Assembly (NCBI GenBank): GCA_028023455.1
Contig: JAQFVV010000017.1
Span: forward strand, 6,666,098 to 6,730,097
Source of the DNA: Epiperipatus broadwayi
Taxonomy: Eukaryota; Onychophora; Udeonychophora; Euonychophora; Peripatidae
Direction: 5' to 3'
DNA length: 64,000 nt
Under the pieces are notes generated by a model. That model was not told the DNA's origin and did not search any database. It saw nothing but the letters and a program-made list of their open reading frames with translations. This document shows positions 25,071-38,155 of the stretch, piece by piece. Numbering within the stretch: the stretch's first letter is position 1; each line of letters begins with the position of its first letter. Position numbers and translations under genes: made by a program.

Positions 25071-25603
25071 GTATCCTTTTTTTTTTCAATGTAATTTTTG
25101 TTTTTATTCATAATTTATTTTTAAGTAAACGAAATAAATTTTAAAAACCGGTTAGAATAACAATAATTGATTAAGGAAGCCATATGCATTAAAATTTTTT
25201 TCCACCCATTTACAATTTTTGCTGTCCGATATTTTAGTTTTTTCTTTATTTAAACATTGCAACTTTGTCTAAATTTTGTATTTGAACGTTTCTGCCTGTT
25301 TGGTTTCTGTCTGGATGTTTGTGATATGATAAGTTTTTTCATGTCACCCAATGTTTTAAATGATGTAATTGGCTTAAGATGGAACAGAGATGAAAATTGT
25401 GCTTGTATTATATGATTAATAGAATTAATATATATAAAATAAGATAATACATCTCAGCTCTAAATTATTAGAGAGAAATCACTTTTATAAATATACTATT
25501 CATTCTAAACTTAATTTAGGTGCATTATGTTTTCAAAGTTATATCTTTATTAAAAATTTTACTTTTAACAGAGTGAGCTTTCTTTCCATTTGAGGATAGT
25601 TTA
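25071..25603. other. SRPK intron, plain sequence
   Basis: T-rich start after the weak donor GTATCC. No feature recognised. Confidence 0.5.
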
Positions 25604-25697
25604 GTGAAAGCTTGTGGTTAAACACCTGTAGAGGTCCCTACTATCGCATTTTACAAGCATATTCTCGAGGTTATAGCCTCAGTAAATATTATTTAGC
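25604..25697 (+). repeat. Family C unit (single)
   Basis: Contains aagcttgtggttaaacacct, gtagaggtccctactatcgc, a spacer, then ctcgaggttatagcctcag taaatatta. The same unit occurs at 32061-32215 and three or more times in 60945-61660. It includes the short hairpin CGAGG-ttatag-CCTC. Non-coding; the origin of the family is not recognised. Confidence 0.75.
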
Positions 25698-25726
25698 TTT
25701 TTAACAAAATTAAATATTTGTTGTAG

Positions 25727-25968
25727 GGCAGTCTGGTGTAAAAGAAGGTGAAAAAACTAGTTTATAATTATTTTTTAATTAATATTGTATTTATTTTTTA
25801 ATACTTGTATTTTCATCTTTTTTCATGTTATCCTTCCCATTTTTCCAGGCGGTTTGGTGTAAAAGAAGGTGAAAAAACTAGTTTATAATTATTTTTTAAT
25901 TAATGTTGTATTTATTTATTTAATACTTGTATTTTCATCTTTTTTCATGTTATCCTTCCCATTTTTCC
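25727..25968. repeat. 121-bp tandem duplication
   Basis: Two units beginning with gtctggtgtaaaagaaggtg (second copy gtttggtg...) with period 121, nearly identical. The first copy ends tttttccag, which resembles an acceptor but has no ORF after it. Confidence 0.85.
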
Positions 25969-25989
25969 CTTTCTCCTCTTTTTTATCTT

Positions 25990-26270
25990 CTCCTTTACAT
26001 CTTTCTTCTGATAGTTTAAAACTTTTTTTATTACTTTTTCTGGATACCCTTTTTCTTTAAACTCCTTAACTATTAATTCTATTTTTTCCTCTTATTCTTC
26101 TGCATTCAAACAATAATTAATAGCTCTATAAACCCTTGAATTAATATTATTTATTTTATATTTCATATCTACATTAGAATTCCAATTCATTTTATTATTA
26201 TCTTTATTCATTTTCTTATATACTACTGTTTATATTTTACATCTTTTTCATATGCTTTTTTTTATTAATA
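25990..26270 (-). mobile_element. Penelope-like element fragment
   Basis: Minus-strand reading: INSRVYRAINYCLNAEE, a stop, then EEKIELIVKEFKEKGYPEKV and IKKVLNYQKK. The pattern (an R-A block, an acidic helix, then K-x-GYP-x-x-x-I) is that of the region between RT and GIY-YIG domain in Penelope-like elements. Short and stop-containing; identification is by pattern only. Confidence 0.5.
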
Positions 26271-26682
26271 TGACCAACTTATTATTTTTTTGAAGAATAT
26301 AAAAACATATAAATATTTAGTGAATCGAGTTATTACTTTTGAAATAATCGATCTTGAAACAATAAATGATCTGATTAAAGTCAGGTATCAATAGTTTCAA
26401 CATTTTTTGAACATAGTGAAAACTTACAGTTCTTGTCACAGATTTAAAAATTGATATAAGCTATATTTTTTGCTATCTTTTTAGATTTCTATTTATAAAG
26501 AAAAAGTGCAAGAATTAGTTATGTTAAGAGGGTGGAGTAAAAAATATAGCAAGTTATTAATGAAACTGATCAAGTATTATTAGAGAACCACAATTATACT
26601 GTTGCGTAATTAGCCAGTCTTCATTTGGATAGAGAACTTAATGCAGTCTATTTTATTAGAATCTTCTTGTCTTAAATAAAGA
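26271..26682. other. SRPK intron, plain sequence
   Basis: No recognised feature. Confidence 0.45.
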
Positions 26683-27210
26683 TAGATAGGGATTTTATGC
26701 ATAAACATTCCTGCATCCATTGATTACAAATGCTTGCATGCAGTCGGTAGGACTACCATGTGTAGAGATTGCTATTATTATTAACAGCCAGTATAAGCAT
26801 ATGAAGTGGTGATTATGTAATGTTTTGATGGCTTTATACTTATTCTGTCTATAGGATGGTCTTTAAAAAACCAAAGTCACCATAATATGACTATACAAGC
26901 AAATGAGTTTGGATTGAAAACTTTATTGTTTTCATCTTGGACTTCTAGCTTTATAGTTAACCAAATAGATAAAAGGTAGCTGCTGGAGGGTTGCATTAGA
27001 TCTTAAGATCTAGATGCAATGTTCTCAAATCCAAGGCTCATTACTGATGAAAGCCACAATTTACTGGAAATATTGGATGAGGAGGCACTAGATATGGATT
27101 TTATGCACAAACCTTCCTGCATCCATTGATTACAAAGGCTTGCACTTGGTGGCATTACTGTGTGGAGCATATGAAATGGTGATCATGTGATGTTTTGATG
27201 GTTAAATAAA
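26683..27210 (+). repeat. Family A repeat, tandem right arms, decayed
   Basis: Opens with gatagggattttatgcataaac and cttcctgcatccattgatta c, then a full right-arm sequence (ctggagggttgcattagatc, ccaaggctcattactgatgaaagcc, ggtggcattactgtgtggag) and the distal end atggtgatcatgtgatgttt. The hammerhead here keeps CTGATGA (27043-27049) but has lost the rest of stem II and the cleavage triplet. Confidence 0.8.
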
Positions 27211-27892
27211 TATTTTTTGTAAGAATAATAAGGTAGTCTGGTATTCTCATATTTTTGAAAACATTCCATCATGTAAATCTAATCATAGGTTTTCTGTTAT
27301 ATCTACTAAAAAAAATGCATGTTATCAAAAGTATAGCTCATGAAATTATGAAAGATAAGCTATAAATTATATTAAAAGAAATTTTGGTACTCCTTTTCAG
27401 ACAGTAAATTTAGATAATGTGATAATACGCAACCAAAATACTTCAATATTTCTAAATGTTTTTTATTTTGTTTTTGATTACATAACATTGTTTGAAATGT
27501 ATAATGAAATAAAAATTATGTAAATTTTTAACAATGAGGTTTAATGTATTAATAGCTTGATCGTGAACAAAATGTCTCAATGTCTCGGTTCACTTTCTGA
27601 GAAGAGCATAACGATTTGTAAGAGAAGGATGTTAGTATGAGAAATTAAGAAAGTTTGTCTATCAGTTTGGAATTCAAGCATTTTACTTTGTACACAATTG
27701 TCATGAATATTACAAGTGATAGGCTAATTATATAAGGGAAAGAAAAAGGCTAGATGTTGAACAGACTTTGAAAAACCTCAAAGGATCAGTGAATGAGAAG
27801 ACAATAAAAAAAAGACAGTATTTATGCGGCTAGTTAACTACAAGTGTTTTTTTAAAGCCTTCTCCTACGTCACAAGGCCTTTTTAAAACTAA
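27211..27892. other. SRPK intron, plain sequence
   Basis: No recognised feature. Confidence 0.45.
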
Positions 27893-27963
27893 GCATTGAT
27901 GGCCTAGTGGTTAGCGTAGCTATCTTCCAAGTAGCTGGCCCGGGTTCGTTTCCCGTTCAACGC
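27893..27963 (+). tRNA. tRNA-Gly(TCC)-like sequence, gene or SINE head
   Basis: 71 nt. Acceptor GCATTGA/TCAACGC pairs 6 of 7. The anticodon stem GCTAT/GTAGC closes the loop CTTCCAA with anticodon TCC. The T arm is CCGGG-TTCGTTT-CCCGT (4 of 5). A box TAGTGGTTAGC and B box GGTTCGTTTCC look usable for RNA polymerase III. Against a true gene: two stem mismatches, and a flank (cgcatttgacata) shared with the decayed copy at 43221-43291, which suggests a dispersed tRNA-derived repeat. Confidence 0.6.
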
Positions 27964-29029
27964 ATTTGACATATATATAAAGACTATTAATATAAGCTCT
28001 GCTTGATACCTTTATCTAATGTTTATTTATTGATGTAATACTGTTTACATATATAATTAAATACACACACATCGCTATGATTCTGGCAGTGTTCTGCCAA
28101 AAGTATGCTTAGCGCAATATAAATTTTAAATTTAAATTCTTTTATCTTTTCTTAACACTCGTTTACAACGAGTTTATAAATATGAATTCACTTTTATAAT
28201 TTACCGTTTTAAAATATACAAATCTTCGTCTTTATAAATTGTGTAAATTTGTTTTTAACTGTGAATTTGTTTATTATACATTGCGACTTAGTTTTAATTA
28301 TTCAATAGAAAAGATTGGCTTTTGCAGATTTATTTAGGACTCAAATTATATTTAATTTTGTTTGGAAATATGGATGTGGGTAAACAGGAAGTTTTTTTTA
28401 TTAGAAGGTTTACACAATAACAAATAATTAAAAGTATTAACAGATTTTATTTAATAAACTGTAACATTAATTGGAGCAATATCCGTATTGTTCAGATTTT
28501 GATGAATCTTTTCTGATGTATCAAAATGGGGACGTCATTTGTAAAATCTTTATCCCTTTCCACTTTTGATGTCACATAAGGATATTATTTCACAATTTGC
28601 ATAATAAATCTTTTGTATATAATGTTTCCGAAACCAAAAATTATATTAAAACATTTTAAAATGTGACCGTTATTCTAACTTTTTTGCCTTCTTACAACTG
28701 TCCTTAGAAATTACGATTATCATGAAAAGTATCCGATAATCTGATGAAAGATAAATGAACTTACTACAGCCTACTATGACCAAGCCCTAACGGTTTAGCT
28801 TCATAATTAATAGTTTGCCATTGATTTCTGTCTTGAAATCATTTCTTCTATTATCTCAAGTGCTTTACAATTCCAGCACGAATATTAATGAGCTCATCAA
28901 ATTTTAATTATGCATTGAAATGTTTGCATTATATATATATTCAAATGGAATAACGGAAAAACAAAATGAAATGTATAACGTTTGAATACATGTACAATGT
29001 ATATACTTAAGCTTTAGATGTAATTAAAG
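27964..29029. other. SRPK intron, plain sequence
   Basis: Contains a short hairpin ctggcagtgttctgccaaaag (about 28083-28103). No gene. Confidence 0.45.
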
Positions 29030-29695
29030 GGGATTTGAACCCAGACTTTCAAGCACCATACGGTCATCCACTCCATCCAATATAACCGATATCCATGACC
29101 ACATACATGTGAAAAAGATAAATGATCTCACCAGCACTCATTATTTGGTCCGGATCATCATCTGCCACACATATATATAATCAGTGCTAGGTTTACATTC
29201 AGATAGAAAATCTATACACTTTAGAGGATTGAAGCCTGTCCATTAAAGTGTGTAGATCTGCTGCTATCTTAATATAAACCAAACACTGATTATATATGTG
29301 TGTGTGTGTGTGTGAGAGAGAGATGATGATCCAGACCAACTGATGATTTCTGGTTACATATATTGGAGATCATTTATTTTTTCACATGTATGTTGTTATG
29401 TGTACAGTTATATTGTATAGAATGGATGACTGCAGGGAGCTTGAAAGTGTGATTTCAAATCCTCTTTAATTACACCTAGGGTAAGTATATACATTATATT
29501 TGTATTATTAGAGGGGATTTGAACACAGACTTTCAAGCTCCCTTCAGTCATCTAGTAGTTCATCACGAAATACGTATATTGGAGATCATTTATCTTTTTC
29601 ACATGTATGTGGTCATAGGTATCGCTTATATAAGATGGAGTGGATGACTGAAGGGAACTTGAAAGTCTGTGTTCAAATCCCTTCGAATTAAATCT
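29030..29695. repeat. Family B fold-back repeats, at least three arms
   Basis: Left arm starts ggggatttgaacccagactt tcaag (29031 on). A second arm, its inverse, ends cttgaaagtgtgatttcaaa (29440-29460). A third partial unit spans 29512-29690. The TG/AG microsatellite lies at 29298-29322. Hammerhead cores are damaged: 29339-29345 keeps CTGATGA but lacks GAAA; 29561-29606 keeps only the 3' half (acgaaatacgtatattggag). Confidence 0.8.
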
Positions 29696-29850
29696 AAAAT
29701 GAAATATAGTAAGGAGCAGCAGTCGGCACTTCTACAAGATCACAACACAAACGATCTCAAACTATCATATATAAAAATAGAATGGCAAGTGTTTGTAGAT
29801 AAATTTTTATTTGATTTAGAATGACATGAAAATATTACGCCTTAGTTATT

Positions 29851-30450
29851 TATTTATATAGTGCTATGTTTTTAATTTGTAACAATCATTAGGGAATCAC
29901 TCCTCTACACATGCGCTGTATAGATTTTAAACACTTCAGTAATAATCTTCTTTTTAAACATAAGATAAAGTTATTTGAAAAGATAAGATGAATTCACCAT
30001 AATCTTTTAACTTAAGCGTATATAGGCAAATCTTAAGTATTTAGAGCATGAAGATCACAATTAATCACTTTAATTCCATTTATTATGTCTTAATAATCGA
30101 CATTTGCAAAATGTTTACAATTTACTGCCCTTCAGTATTAGATGTAATATTACACATATTTTTAGCAAGTTATTTATTTATCTAGCGCTGTGTTTTAAAT
30201 TTGTAACAATAATTAAGGAATCGCCCTCTACATTTGTGCTGTATAAATTTAAACCAATAAATAGAGTTAAAAGTGATTGAGATCTTCACGCTCTCATTTC
30301 TAAATGCTTAAAATTTTTCTATACATAGACGCTTAGGTTAAAAAAGTTAATAGGATTCATCTTTTCAAAAGACTATCTTGTGTTTAGAAAGGAGACTGTT
30401 CCTGAAGTGTTTAAAATCTATACAGCACATGTGTGGAAGAGTGATTACAT
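29851..30450. repeat. Large inverted repeat, arms about 200 bp
   Basis: Left arm (about 29890-30085: ctctacacatgcgctgtata gattttaaacacttcag ... agcatgaagatcacaatta) and right arm (about 30262-30450) are imperfect inverted complements. The middle (30170-30255) carries a direct repeat of the left start (tgctgtataaattt). Non-coding, no recognised core motif. Confidence 0.75.
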
Positions 30451-30680
30451 CTTTATTAATATAATCAAATGCTCTGCAGTGGTTAGAATGACAGATTTTG
30501 GAGCTCAAATGTATGGACCACGCCCAATTTCTATTACTTCTGGTACTTAAGAACTCCTGAGTATTTTAAATCAAACTACTGTTTGAAATATTAGATAGAT
30601 ATGTGTATATTTTGGTTTTTATTATAGTCATTTTCATTTAATTTAAACTTTTATTTAAATGTTCTATATATAGGTATAAT

Positions 30681-30850
30681 TAACAAATTTTATGGGTATG
30701 CAAAAAAACATTGCCTAAATAATTACAATGTTTGAGATGAATGTTAATTAAAATAGCATGATTAACAAATTTTATGGATTTCAAAAAAATCTCGTTCTTT
30801 TACGTTTGAGACAAATATTGCTTAAAATTATTAGCACTTATTGTTAAAAA
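30681..30850. repeat. Diverged tandem duplication (about 83 bp unit)
   Basis: attaacaaattttatgg followed by caaaaaaa and gtttgagat/gtttgagac in two successive units. Confidence 0.55.
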
Positions 30851-31235
30851 CGATTGTAAACTAAGAAAAAATAAATGAAAAATAAAATTTGTTATAGTGC
30901 TTATAAGAATTATAATCTTTGTACATCACGGAAAAGTACTCGATATTTATCTCATCGTTTTTCTGTTGTCATTTGTTTAAGAAAACACTTTTAGAATAAA
31001 TTTGCACACTTTTTGCTTTTGCATATCATATATATTGACAATCATTGTTTATTATTTACAAAATGTACGATAAACTGATTTGACTTTCCATTCCGACATT
31101 TTCATAAAAGTATAGTGCCTGGATAATTTTTATCGTAGAATTGCAAAATTGTTTTAATTTGTACAACATTTGTGTAAATTAACTTTTTTTTTAACAATTA
31201 AATTTTTTCACAAAAATTATTTTTATTTTTTAAAT

Positions 31236-31316
31236 CCTTAATATAATTCAGATGTGCATATGTTTTTTGAAGTTTTGGGGTCATAATTTATTAAAAACTT
31301 ATTCGATCTAAACTAG
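31236..31316 (+). pseudogene. Dead partial copy of SRPK exon c
   Basis: The phrase aatccttaatataattcag plus 63 following bases aligns with the acceptor and first 60-odd bases of exon 32397-32503 (gatgtgcatatgttttttga versus gatgtgtgtatggtttttga; tcataatttattaaaa versus tcacaatttattaaaa; cgatctaaac versus cgatctaac). It has a 1-base insertion, a 3-base deletion and an early TAA; the second half of the exon, with the donor, is missing. A broken exon duplication, not a usable alternative exon. Confidence 0.78.
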
Positions 31317-32035
31317 TCTTTGAGCAATGTTAGCTACATTGTGACGGTTATTATAAAATTGAAGATATTTTTCTGTCATAGTTTTTCTACTGTCATTTAT
31401 TTTCTGGCACAGAATTGCAAACCTTTTGCTTTTATATGACCTACGTAGTTTGAGAATCAAGACATATTACAGGTATTCACATAGCGTATGAATAAACACA
31501 TTTTTGTTTGTTTTTTTATTTTTATTGTAATCTTTGCATAGGGCTGATTTAAAAATGCTTGATTATTATAAATTTTAAATTTGTAGGTTTAGGAATAACA
31601 GTATTCCATCCGTATACAATAAACATATGTGTGATAATGGGTCAAAGTCAGATCTGATAAATAAACCATAAGCATCATGAAAACTCTTCATAATTTATTT
31701 GGTTCTAACTGCATTCTGTATATTTTATTTAAATCATTAGCATTATATTTCTGTATTATATTATATTTTATGTATACTACCAAGGATGTCTAAATAGTAT
31801 AAATAAAGATCTACTTTGCAATTTATTATTTTGACAAGATAATATTGTCATTTAATTTGATTTTAAGCTATAGCTAATAATATTAAGTTATAACTGTGAT
31901 AAATAGATAAAACATTTTGAATTCCATTAATTGATTGTCTTTGACCAGTAATCAGTAGTGATTTTCCTGCTTAAAGATAGAAGCTAAGTCCAGTCACATA
32001 TTTTTTTCAATCTAGTCAATTACTGTTGCTACATT

Positions 32036-32262
32036 TATATATAAATTTATGTTATATGTTTATGTAATATTTACTAAGGCTGTAACCTCAAGAATATGCG
32101 TCTGAAAAATGCCCCTCTTTTCTTCCATAGCGTAAGCTTGTGATTAAGACCTGTAGAGGTCCCTGCCTTCGCATTTTTCAGACACATATTCTTAGTAAAT
32201 ATTACTTAATATAATAATGTGCATTTAAATAAATTTATAGTTATATGTTTATGTAATTTACA
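32036..32262. repeat. Family C hairpin with flanking direct repeats
   Basis: Arms gtaatatttactaaggctgt ... gcgtctgaaaaatgc (32063-32112) and gcatttttcagacacatatt cttagtaaatattac (32171-32205) are inverted complements around the family C unit (cgtaagcttgtgattaagac ctgtagaggtccctgc). The phrase ttatatgtttatgtaat with its upstream neighbours occurs on both sides (to 32068 and to 32257), possibly a duplicated target. Confidence 0.7.
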
Positions 32263-32386
32263 TAATATCGATATATTATTACATGAACATTATTTCTGCA
32301 TTATACATATTCTGTTTTATAGAAATTTACTTTGAAATTTATTCATGTTTTTGTCTGCTTTTTTCTTCTGATTTTTAAGTCCTTAA

Positions 32387-32989
<603 letters not shown>

Positions 32990-33850
32990 AATGTTCATGT
33001 CTTAGGAAAAATTGGTATTCACATTCCTGATTAATACTCTGACAATGATTATATTATTATTGACTTGATTAAAAGGAAGTATATGTCATTGTCTGCTTGG
33101 CAACATGATGCATTGAATATCAAGTTTTATAATCAATGTAGAGATTTAAAATCAGTTGTTCAACACTGAGAGGAAGACTAAAAAAAATGTTTGTTGAATC
33201 AATATTGCAAACAAGATAGAATCATTTTTTGGATCGTAATCCTAATTATATCCATTGGTGGTATTCTTTTATATTATAATAATGGTATTTCAAACAAATG
33301 GTAAGGAATATTTTGATCATCTTGTGACTAATTAACAAGAATCTAGATGACAGTCTATAGTCACAAATCCATTCCATGTATTCATTTAAATTTGTACAAA
33401 AATGTGTAATGAAGCTAAAATATCTCTTTATAATTTTAAAAATAGAAAGGATATATAATGTGAAATATGGGAAAATTTAAAATAAAGACATTTACTAACT
33501 TCAAAACTATTTACTCTTTTTTGGAATATATGAATCCATGAAATTGTGCGTTCTGATCTTTGAAAATTGCTTGTAAAAAAAAAATAAAGAAAATAGTAAA
33601 GATTGCAGTAATTATCATGGAATATTTAAGATGATAAGAAAAATAGTAATAAGGATATATTTAATAGGTTGATTCCAGTCATAGGTGGATGATTAGTAAT
33701 TACTTGACTTGGTTTTAGAAAATCAAGAAGCAATTTAAATGTGATTTTTGTTTTCAGGCAAATGCGAGATGTAAAAAACCGTATAATTTATATATTGCTT
33801 TGTTTGATTTGTGCAATGTTAATCTATTATTCAAAATGATTTGTATCAAT
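32990..33850 (+). mobile_element. Decayed LINE fragment
   Basis: Broken + strand frames. Around 33062-33180 SLSAWQHDALN with a downstream basic stretch resembles the linker before RT. About 33596-33625 DCSNYHGI and 33711-33790 GFRKSRSNLNVIFVFRQMRD are RT motif 1/2 blocks (NYRGI; GFR-x-RS-x-x-x-x-IF-x-x-RQ-x). Many stops. Probably the same family as 41200-43800. Confidence 0.55.
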
Positions 33851-34689
33851 GTTTAAATTATATAATTCTTTATCAAAGCTTATTCATATTATATAACATT
33901 TACATGTTAGCACGAGAGGAAATGTTATTTACTGCTGGTAGAAAATCTAAGACCTTTGAAATTAAAACGATTTTTCATTTTATTACAATTGTCTCTGGAA
34001 TAGTTTATACTCAATTTAATTTGAATTGATTGATAGCAAAAACAAAAAATGGTTTTTTTTTTTTAATGAAGAATGAAAGGAAATTCTTGAGCAGTTTTTA
34101 AGTTGGATGTGGATATATAGCCCAGACTTCATATGGTGTTGCATGTCAATACGTTAAAAGATAATGATATAATTATTTCTAGTAAATTTGTTGTACAATG
34201 GCAGTTATTCTGTTAAATTTAGTATATAGAAGCTAGAGTTCAAACATTGCCACTTGGATCTTTAATCTATACAACATAAAGATCCTGAAATTTTTATTTA
34301 TTTAAGGATACTTTTAAGATTCTGTAGATATAGTAGCAAGACCATATGTGTATTTTTCATATATGATGATATTGAATCTAGTGTTTTGGTGATAGTGTTA
34401 TAAGTTATCTTAGAGATAGTCTAAAAAGATGAAGTGTTATTGCTTTCATTGAATTAATTTGTCTGTAGATGGAAAGTTATAGTCACATGAGATATCGAAG
34501 CCTTGCAGGAAAAGTCAAAGGACAGCACCATAAGATATCAAATAAACTAACGGAAACAGTACTTGAAAATACGATGTACTTACGTTTCATAGATTGGTTG
34601 CATAGATATCACAAAATTTATCATTTCATTTTTTAAATCACCAAAGATCACACGATCATTATTTTCTGTGCTTACATGAGCTGTTAAAA

Positions 34690-34765
34690 GAATGACTTAC
34701 TCTCTGCATCCATTGATTACTGTGGCCTGCATTGGGTGGCACTATTGTATGGAGAGTTTGTCATT
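34690..34765 (+). repeat. Family A terminal fragment
   Basis: ctctgcatccattgattact followed by ggtggcactattgtatggag agtttg: the right-hand terminus only. Confidence 0.8.
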
Positions 34766-34779
34766 AATAAAAAATAGAG

Positions 34780-35360
34780 AGCTGGAAAGATGGAGAATTA
34801 GTATGGAGAATAAAAAGAGTAAATGTATATAGAAGTAAATAGAATATTGGATAATTACGATAATAGCAAGGAAAGTCTACTGTTTAAGGCTCGAACAGGA
34901 TCATTAGCAATAAGGGAATATACTTTATACATAAATGGAGAAATGGTGTTGATTTAGTCTGCAAGTTGTGTAAGGACGGCATAAAAAATATTAGGGATCT
35001 ACTAATTGAATGTAAATACTTACAAGCAGAAAGAGTACAAATAATGTTGTGCGAAAATAAACAAAGTGATTATACAGAAAATGGGTTCTTGGTTTTTATG
35101 CTTGGTTTGGAAAAAGATAAGCGGGATATATATATATAAAACCCATGGAGTGGATAAAGATGATGTTGTGGCAATGGATGGAGTATGATAAAGAAGAACA
35201 GGCGAAAAATTCAGGGTGGGGAATGGAAATGGAAAGTAAAGTGGCTAACAGGTTTTTCTGGCAACTTCTCAACTTAGTTAATCTAGACCCAATTATGAAA
35301 AGTCCTTCAAATTGTTTGACTATGTTACTATTATTTAATTTTGGATACATATGAATTTTA
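34780..35360 (+). mobile_element. LINE C-terminal fragment with zinc finger remnant
   Basis: + strand: SNRIISNKGIYFI-type in one frame, aligning to ARTGSLAIREYTLYI in another, then RNGVDLVCKLCKDGIKNIRD and LLIECKYLQAERV. This is the C-x2-C...H-x4-C finger at the end of CR1/L2-like LINEs, with Asp where His is expected (IRDLLIEC). It could be the C-terminus of the same family as the element at 1-3430. Downstream 35145-35354 stays open but has no known domain. Confidence 0.6.
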
Positions 35361-36618
35361 TTATATTTTTATTTACAACTGTCAAACTCACTCCACTCAC
35401 AACTTTGACACCATCCACCTCAGATAAATACAATAATGATTATTACTAATCATTTACTAAACTAGAGATTATCTCTCCCCCAGATATAAACTTTAACCTC
35501 AGTTAAAGATTTTAATAAAAGGATATTATAAATAAATTAATATTCGTACATTATTAATATGTAATATAGAGAGCGTACCAATAGCTCAAACAAGCTTTTA
35601 ATTGATAAGTGCAGTAAGAGAAAATATTTAAAATCTCTATCCAGAACATATTTGTAAATACAAGCTCATAAAAGTAATGTCACGCTATATATGACTTGCT
35701 TTATTGATTAGTACTTTATTAAATATACATTAATCAAAAACATAGTACGGAGTAAATATCCATAATAGGTATAAGTAAAGGCCTTTTTTAATTTGATAAT
35801 TGTTCTACTTAATTTAATTTACAATTTTTTCCATCGAAGGATAATGGTAAAATGTTTACAAAACGTTTACTGTTGTTCCTATTACATGAAAAAGAAAAGA
35901 GAAAAAATAAGTTTGATTCATCACTTTGTTAATTATTTGTTTTTGATAGAAATTTATCATATATTAATTTATGCCACAGATATTCTAAATGAATTAAAAT
36001 TGAACTCTATGAAACACTCATGATTTGAGGTATACTGTAGTTCCTTGCCAACGGGCAATTTATTTCAAACAGCTCTGTTGAAATTAAAAATAAAAAATAC
36101 TTAAACAATATTATTTCATTTGTTTGCTTGCTTTTCTCTTTTATCATTAAGTGATGTTTTCTCAGTCTTCCAAAATCTTCAATTTTTCATTTATTATGGT
36201 GGAAGCATATCAACCGCCTGTTGGTTTTTCCAGTTAATTAAGATTTGTGAAGGTGTGTATATCTTTGCACATGCTAAGATCACAATATGAGAATTTAATT
36301 TTCAAGTTCATTGAAGAGTTTCATGTTTTCTGGCAAGATTATCTTATACTATTATAATTAAATTTATACTATTCTGTGATTTGTAATTATATTTAGCATA
36401 TGTCAGAGCTAAGAAACTAGTCATTGATTAGTAAAGGTTTTATATAAACCACAACCATACTTTGTATTTATGAAAAAATAAGATTGACTTTTGTTCTAAT
36501 TTCCATGAACATAAATGTCATCTGTTAGTTGTCAGAATATGTATTTCTTAAAATAAACAGCTTGTTATTAAAATATCACATTGATACTGATTTTTTTTTT
36601 CTAATTTATTTGCTTTAG
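35361..36618. other. SRPK intron, with an A-prime fragment
   Basis: 35570-35700 matches the ends of the fold-back at 19915-20512 (gcgtaccaatagctc; tttgtaaatacaagctcat; gtcacg). The rest is plain up to the acceptor tract at 36590-36618. Confidence 0.55.
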
Positions 36619-37481
<863 letters not shown>

Positions 37482-37650
37482 CAATGCGTGGACATTAATT
37501 TTAAATTGGGCAAAACTGGTACCGAAATGTTTGAAATGATTCAAGCTTTATATAGCAAAGAAACCATGAGTCCCAAAAATGTTTTGAAGTGATTCGTAAG
37601 ATTTTGTGATGATAAAGGAGAGCATTGAAGGTATGACACACGTGCTGTGT
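37482..37650 (+). mobile_element. mariner-like transposase N-terminal remnant
   Basis: + strand from 37482 reads QCVDINFKLGKTGTEMFEMI then QALYSKETMSPKNVLK, a stop, and FVRFCDDK. This is the N-terminal helix-turn-helix of mariner transposases (KLGK-x-x-x-E-x-x-x-x-x-x-x-x-Y-G-x-E-x-x-S-x-x). The catalytic domain is not recognisable downstream. Dead. Confidence 0.7.
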
Positions 37651-37963
37651 TTTATGTCATAATTTATGATCCAGATGTGCTAGTGCCTTACAATTTTTAT
37701 GATGGATAGCTAAACTATATTACTAGATAACACACACATGATTCAGAAAATCTTGGAGAAAGAACCAGCCATCTTTTCATTGAGACATAATTGTATATGT
37801 TCGTAATGTTTGTGAGAATAAATATTTTCTAAAATATTTGAAACCAGAAAGTAGTTTATTAATTTTATTTATTAGTTGTTGTTCCATTAGGTTATAGTTC
37901 ACACTAAGACTAAGAAACAATATTAAGAGTTGATTTAATAAATAAGAAAAATTCTTTATTTTT

Positions 37964-38155
37964 ATGATATGTAATAAATTAGCAAAACCTTTTATGTCCG
38001 CAACTGAAAAGGTTTTATTATTTTCTTATGAATTAGCTTCTTTGTCTTAGACACTTTGAAAGCACACTCGGGTGTGTCTAAGAAAAAGAGAAGAAAATAA
38101 TAAATCCTTTTCAGTTGCAGATATTAAAGATATTTTGCTAATTTATTACAGATAC
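37964..38155. repeat. Hairpin element, arms about 65 bp
   Basis: Left arm tgtaataaattagcaaaacc ttt...cgcaactgaaaaggtttta ttattttctt; right arm agaaaataataaatcctttt cagttgcagat...ttttgctaatttattaca, its inverted complement. The loop holds a smaller hairpin (agacactt ... cgggtgtgtct). MITE-like; no target duplication verified. Confidence 0.75.

Noticed and set aside
25604-25697. Family C unit as a complete tRNA or known ribozyme
   Set aside because: The A-box-like phrase and CGAGG/CCTCG hairpin do not make a tRNA fold (T loop has the wrong length), and there is no CUGANGA core.
25848-25870. tttttccag as the acceptor of an extra SRPK exon
   Set aside because: Part of the 121-bp tandem duplication, no SRPK sequence follows, and exons b and c already join in phase.
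28741-28760. CTGATGAAAGAT as a hammerhead core
   Set aside because: No GAAA at a suitable distance, no stem II, and not inside a fold-back repeat.
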